Origin: an uncultured Cellvibrio sp.
Lineage (GTDB): Bacteria; Pseudomonadota; Gammaproteobacteria; Pseudomonadales; Cellvibrionaceae
Assembly (NCBI GenBank): GCA_937958105.1
Contig: CALFXJ010000014.1
Location: forward strand, 1-6,798
Length of the DNA stretch: 6,798 nt
Reading direction: 5' to 3'
Position 1 is the stretch's first letter. Each line of letters opens with the position of its first letter. This document shows positions 6,571 to 6,798 of this stretch, one piece after another. The position numbers were made by a program, and so were the translations under genes. The notes below the pieces were generated by a model. It saw nothing but the letters and a program-made list of their open reading frames with translations. It was not told the DNA's origin and made no database searches.

Positions 6571-6599
6571 ATTCTACGGGAGCGAGCTGGATGTGTCCA
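6571..6599 (-). promoter_or_regulatory. Candidate distal carA promoter (P1)
   Basis: On the minus strand TGGACA (6599-6594) and TAGAAT (6576-6571) are 17 nt apart, and each hexamer matches 5 of 6 sigma-70 consensus positions. This is the best promoter match in the leader region. Transcription would begin near 6564 and meet the terminator hairpin about 50 nt later, before reaching carA. Confidence 0.6.
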
Positions 6600-6649
6600 A
6601 TAGATATTGCCCCAATTTGGGCATTTGGCTTGTGAATAAACTTTTCGGC

Positions 6650-6667
6650 ATGTGGGATTGCGCTTGC
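6650..6667 (-). repeat. Degenerate half REP element
   Basis: These 18 bases match the first 18 bases of the intact copy at 6698-6730 with three substitutions (ATGTGGGATTGCGCTTGC against ATGTCGGATTACGCTTGC). The other half of the element, with the GTAG end, has decayed beyond recognition. Confidence 0.5.
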
Positions 6668-6697
6668 ACCGGCATACGGGATCAGGCTGGGGCTGAC

Positions 6698-6730
6698 ATG
6701 TCGGATTACGCTTGCGCTAATCCGACCTAC
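6698..6730 (-). repeat. REP element upstream of carA
   Basis: Read on the minus strand it begins GTAG (6730-6727) and forms the 9-bp outer stem GTCGGATTA/TAATCCGAC (6700-6708 with 6718-6726). A 2-bp GC/GC inner helix, a GCAA loop and an unpaired base opposite the 5' arm (6709) complete it. It is the same family as the copies at 45-83 and 5038-5127, with a shorter inner helix. Confidence 0.9.
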
Positions 6731-6798
6731 GGTGGGAGCAGGCTGCTTGGGCTAATTCGACCTGCGGGTTCGGGAGCAGGCCGACTTGATCAATCCGA
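6731..6798. repeat. Decaying tandem array of half-REP plus spacer units
   Basis: After the intact REP, the 3' half of the element recurs in weakened form: GCTAATTCGACCTGC (6751-6765) and CAATCCGA (6791-6798). Each is linked to a spacer containing GGGAGCAGG (6734-6742 and 6772-6780, 38 bp apart). A related GGGATCAGG lies at 6678-6686, before the intact copy. The array continues beyond the window edge. Confidence 0.6.

Larger units (their letters stand above)
6331..6798. other. Non-coding region upstream of carA
   Basis: This 468-nt stretch has no gene I can support. From carA outward it holds the Shine-Dalgarno, candidate promoter P2, the bidirectional terminator, and candidate promoter P1. 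Next comes a small hairpin TGCCC (6608-6612)/GGGCA (6619-6623), followed on the minus strand by an AT-rich stretch that might be the weak end of an upstream transcript. Last comes a cluster of intact and decayed REP sequences from 6650 to the edge. dapB, the neighbour upstream of carA in Pseudomonas, is not visible within the window. Confidence 0.8.

Noticed and set aside
6608..6623. Hairpin TGCCC/GGGCA as a full intrinsic terminator of an upstream gene.
   Set aside because: The stem has only 5 bp and is followed by a mixed AT stretch rather than a T-run; it is noted only as a weak possibility.

Overview
The window holds a conserved housekeeping cluster read entirely from the minus strand. 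It runs carA, carB, greA (right to left) and is followed by a separately transcribed RmlD/SDR-fold gene. CarA, CarB and GreA can be aligned almost end to end with the enterobacterial and pseudomonad proteins. The carA-carB-greA order matches the arrangement described in Pseudomonas aeruginosa (carA-orf-carB-greA). With moderate GC, this points to a gammaproteobacterium, probably of the Pseudomonadales/Oceanospirillales/Cellvibrionales type. The species cannot be named from the sequence.

Layout from left to right: (1) 1-83, two tandem REP-type stem-loop repeats, the first cut by the window edge. (2) 84-186, a short C-rich gap. (3) 187-1059 (-), an RmlD-like extended-SDR protein that has lost its catalytic Tyr and Lys and two of the three nucleotide-loop glycines. 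(4) 1248-1285, a strong intrinsic terminator closing the car-greA operon. (5) 1308-1787 (-), greA, overlapping carB by ATGA. (6) 1784-5005 (-), carB. (7) 5006-5169, a carA-carB gap filled by a stem-loop and a perfect inverted pair of REP elements. (8) 5170-6330 (-), carA, probably starting at TTG behind a near-perfect Shine-Dalgarno. (9) 6331-6798, a non-coding leader with two candidate promoters, an intrinsic terminator between them, and a decaying tandem array of REP-derived units that runs off the right edge.

How the genes work together: CarA releases ammonia from glutamine and CarB uses it with bicarbonate and two ATP to make carbamoyl phosphate for arginine and pyrimidine synthesis. GreA, co-transcribed and apparently translationally coupled to carB, rescues backtracked RNA polymerase. 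The SDR-like gene follows the operon terminator, so it is probably expressed separately, and its role is unknown.

I see no phage, CRISPR, insertion sequence with a transposase, or obviously new multi-gene system. The points worth a second look are the catalytically degenerate SDR, the GTAG-type REP family with compensatory stem changes, the promoter-terminator-promoter layout ahead of carA, and the greA ribosome binding site made from rare carB codons.
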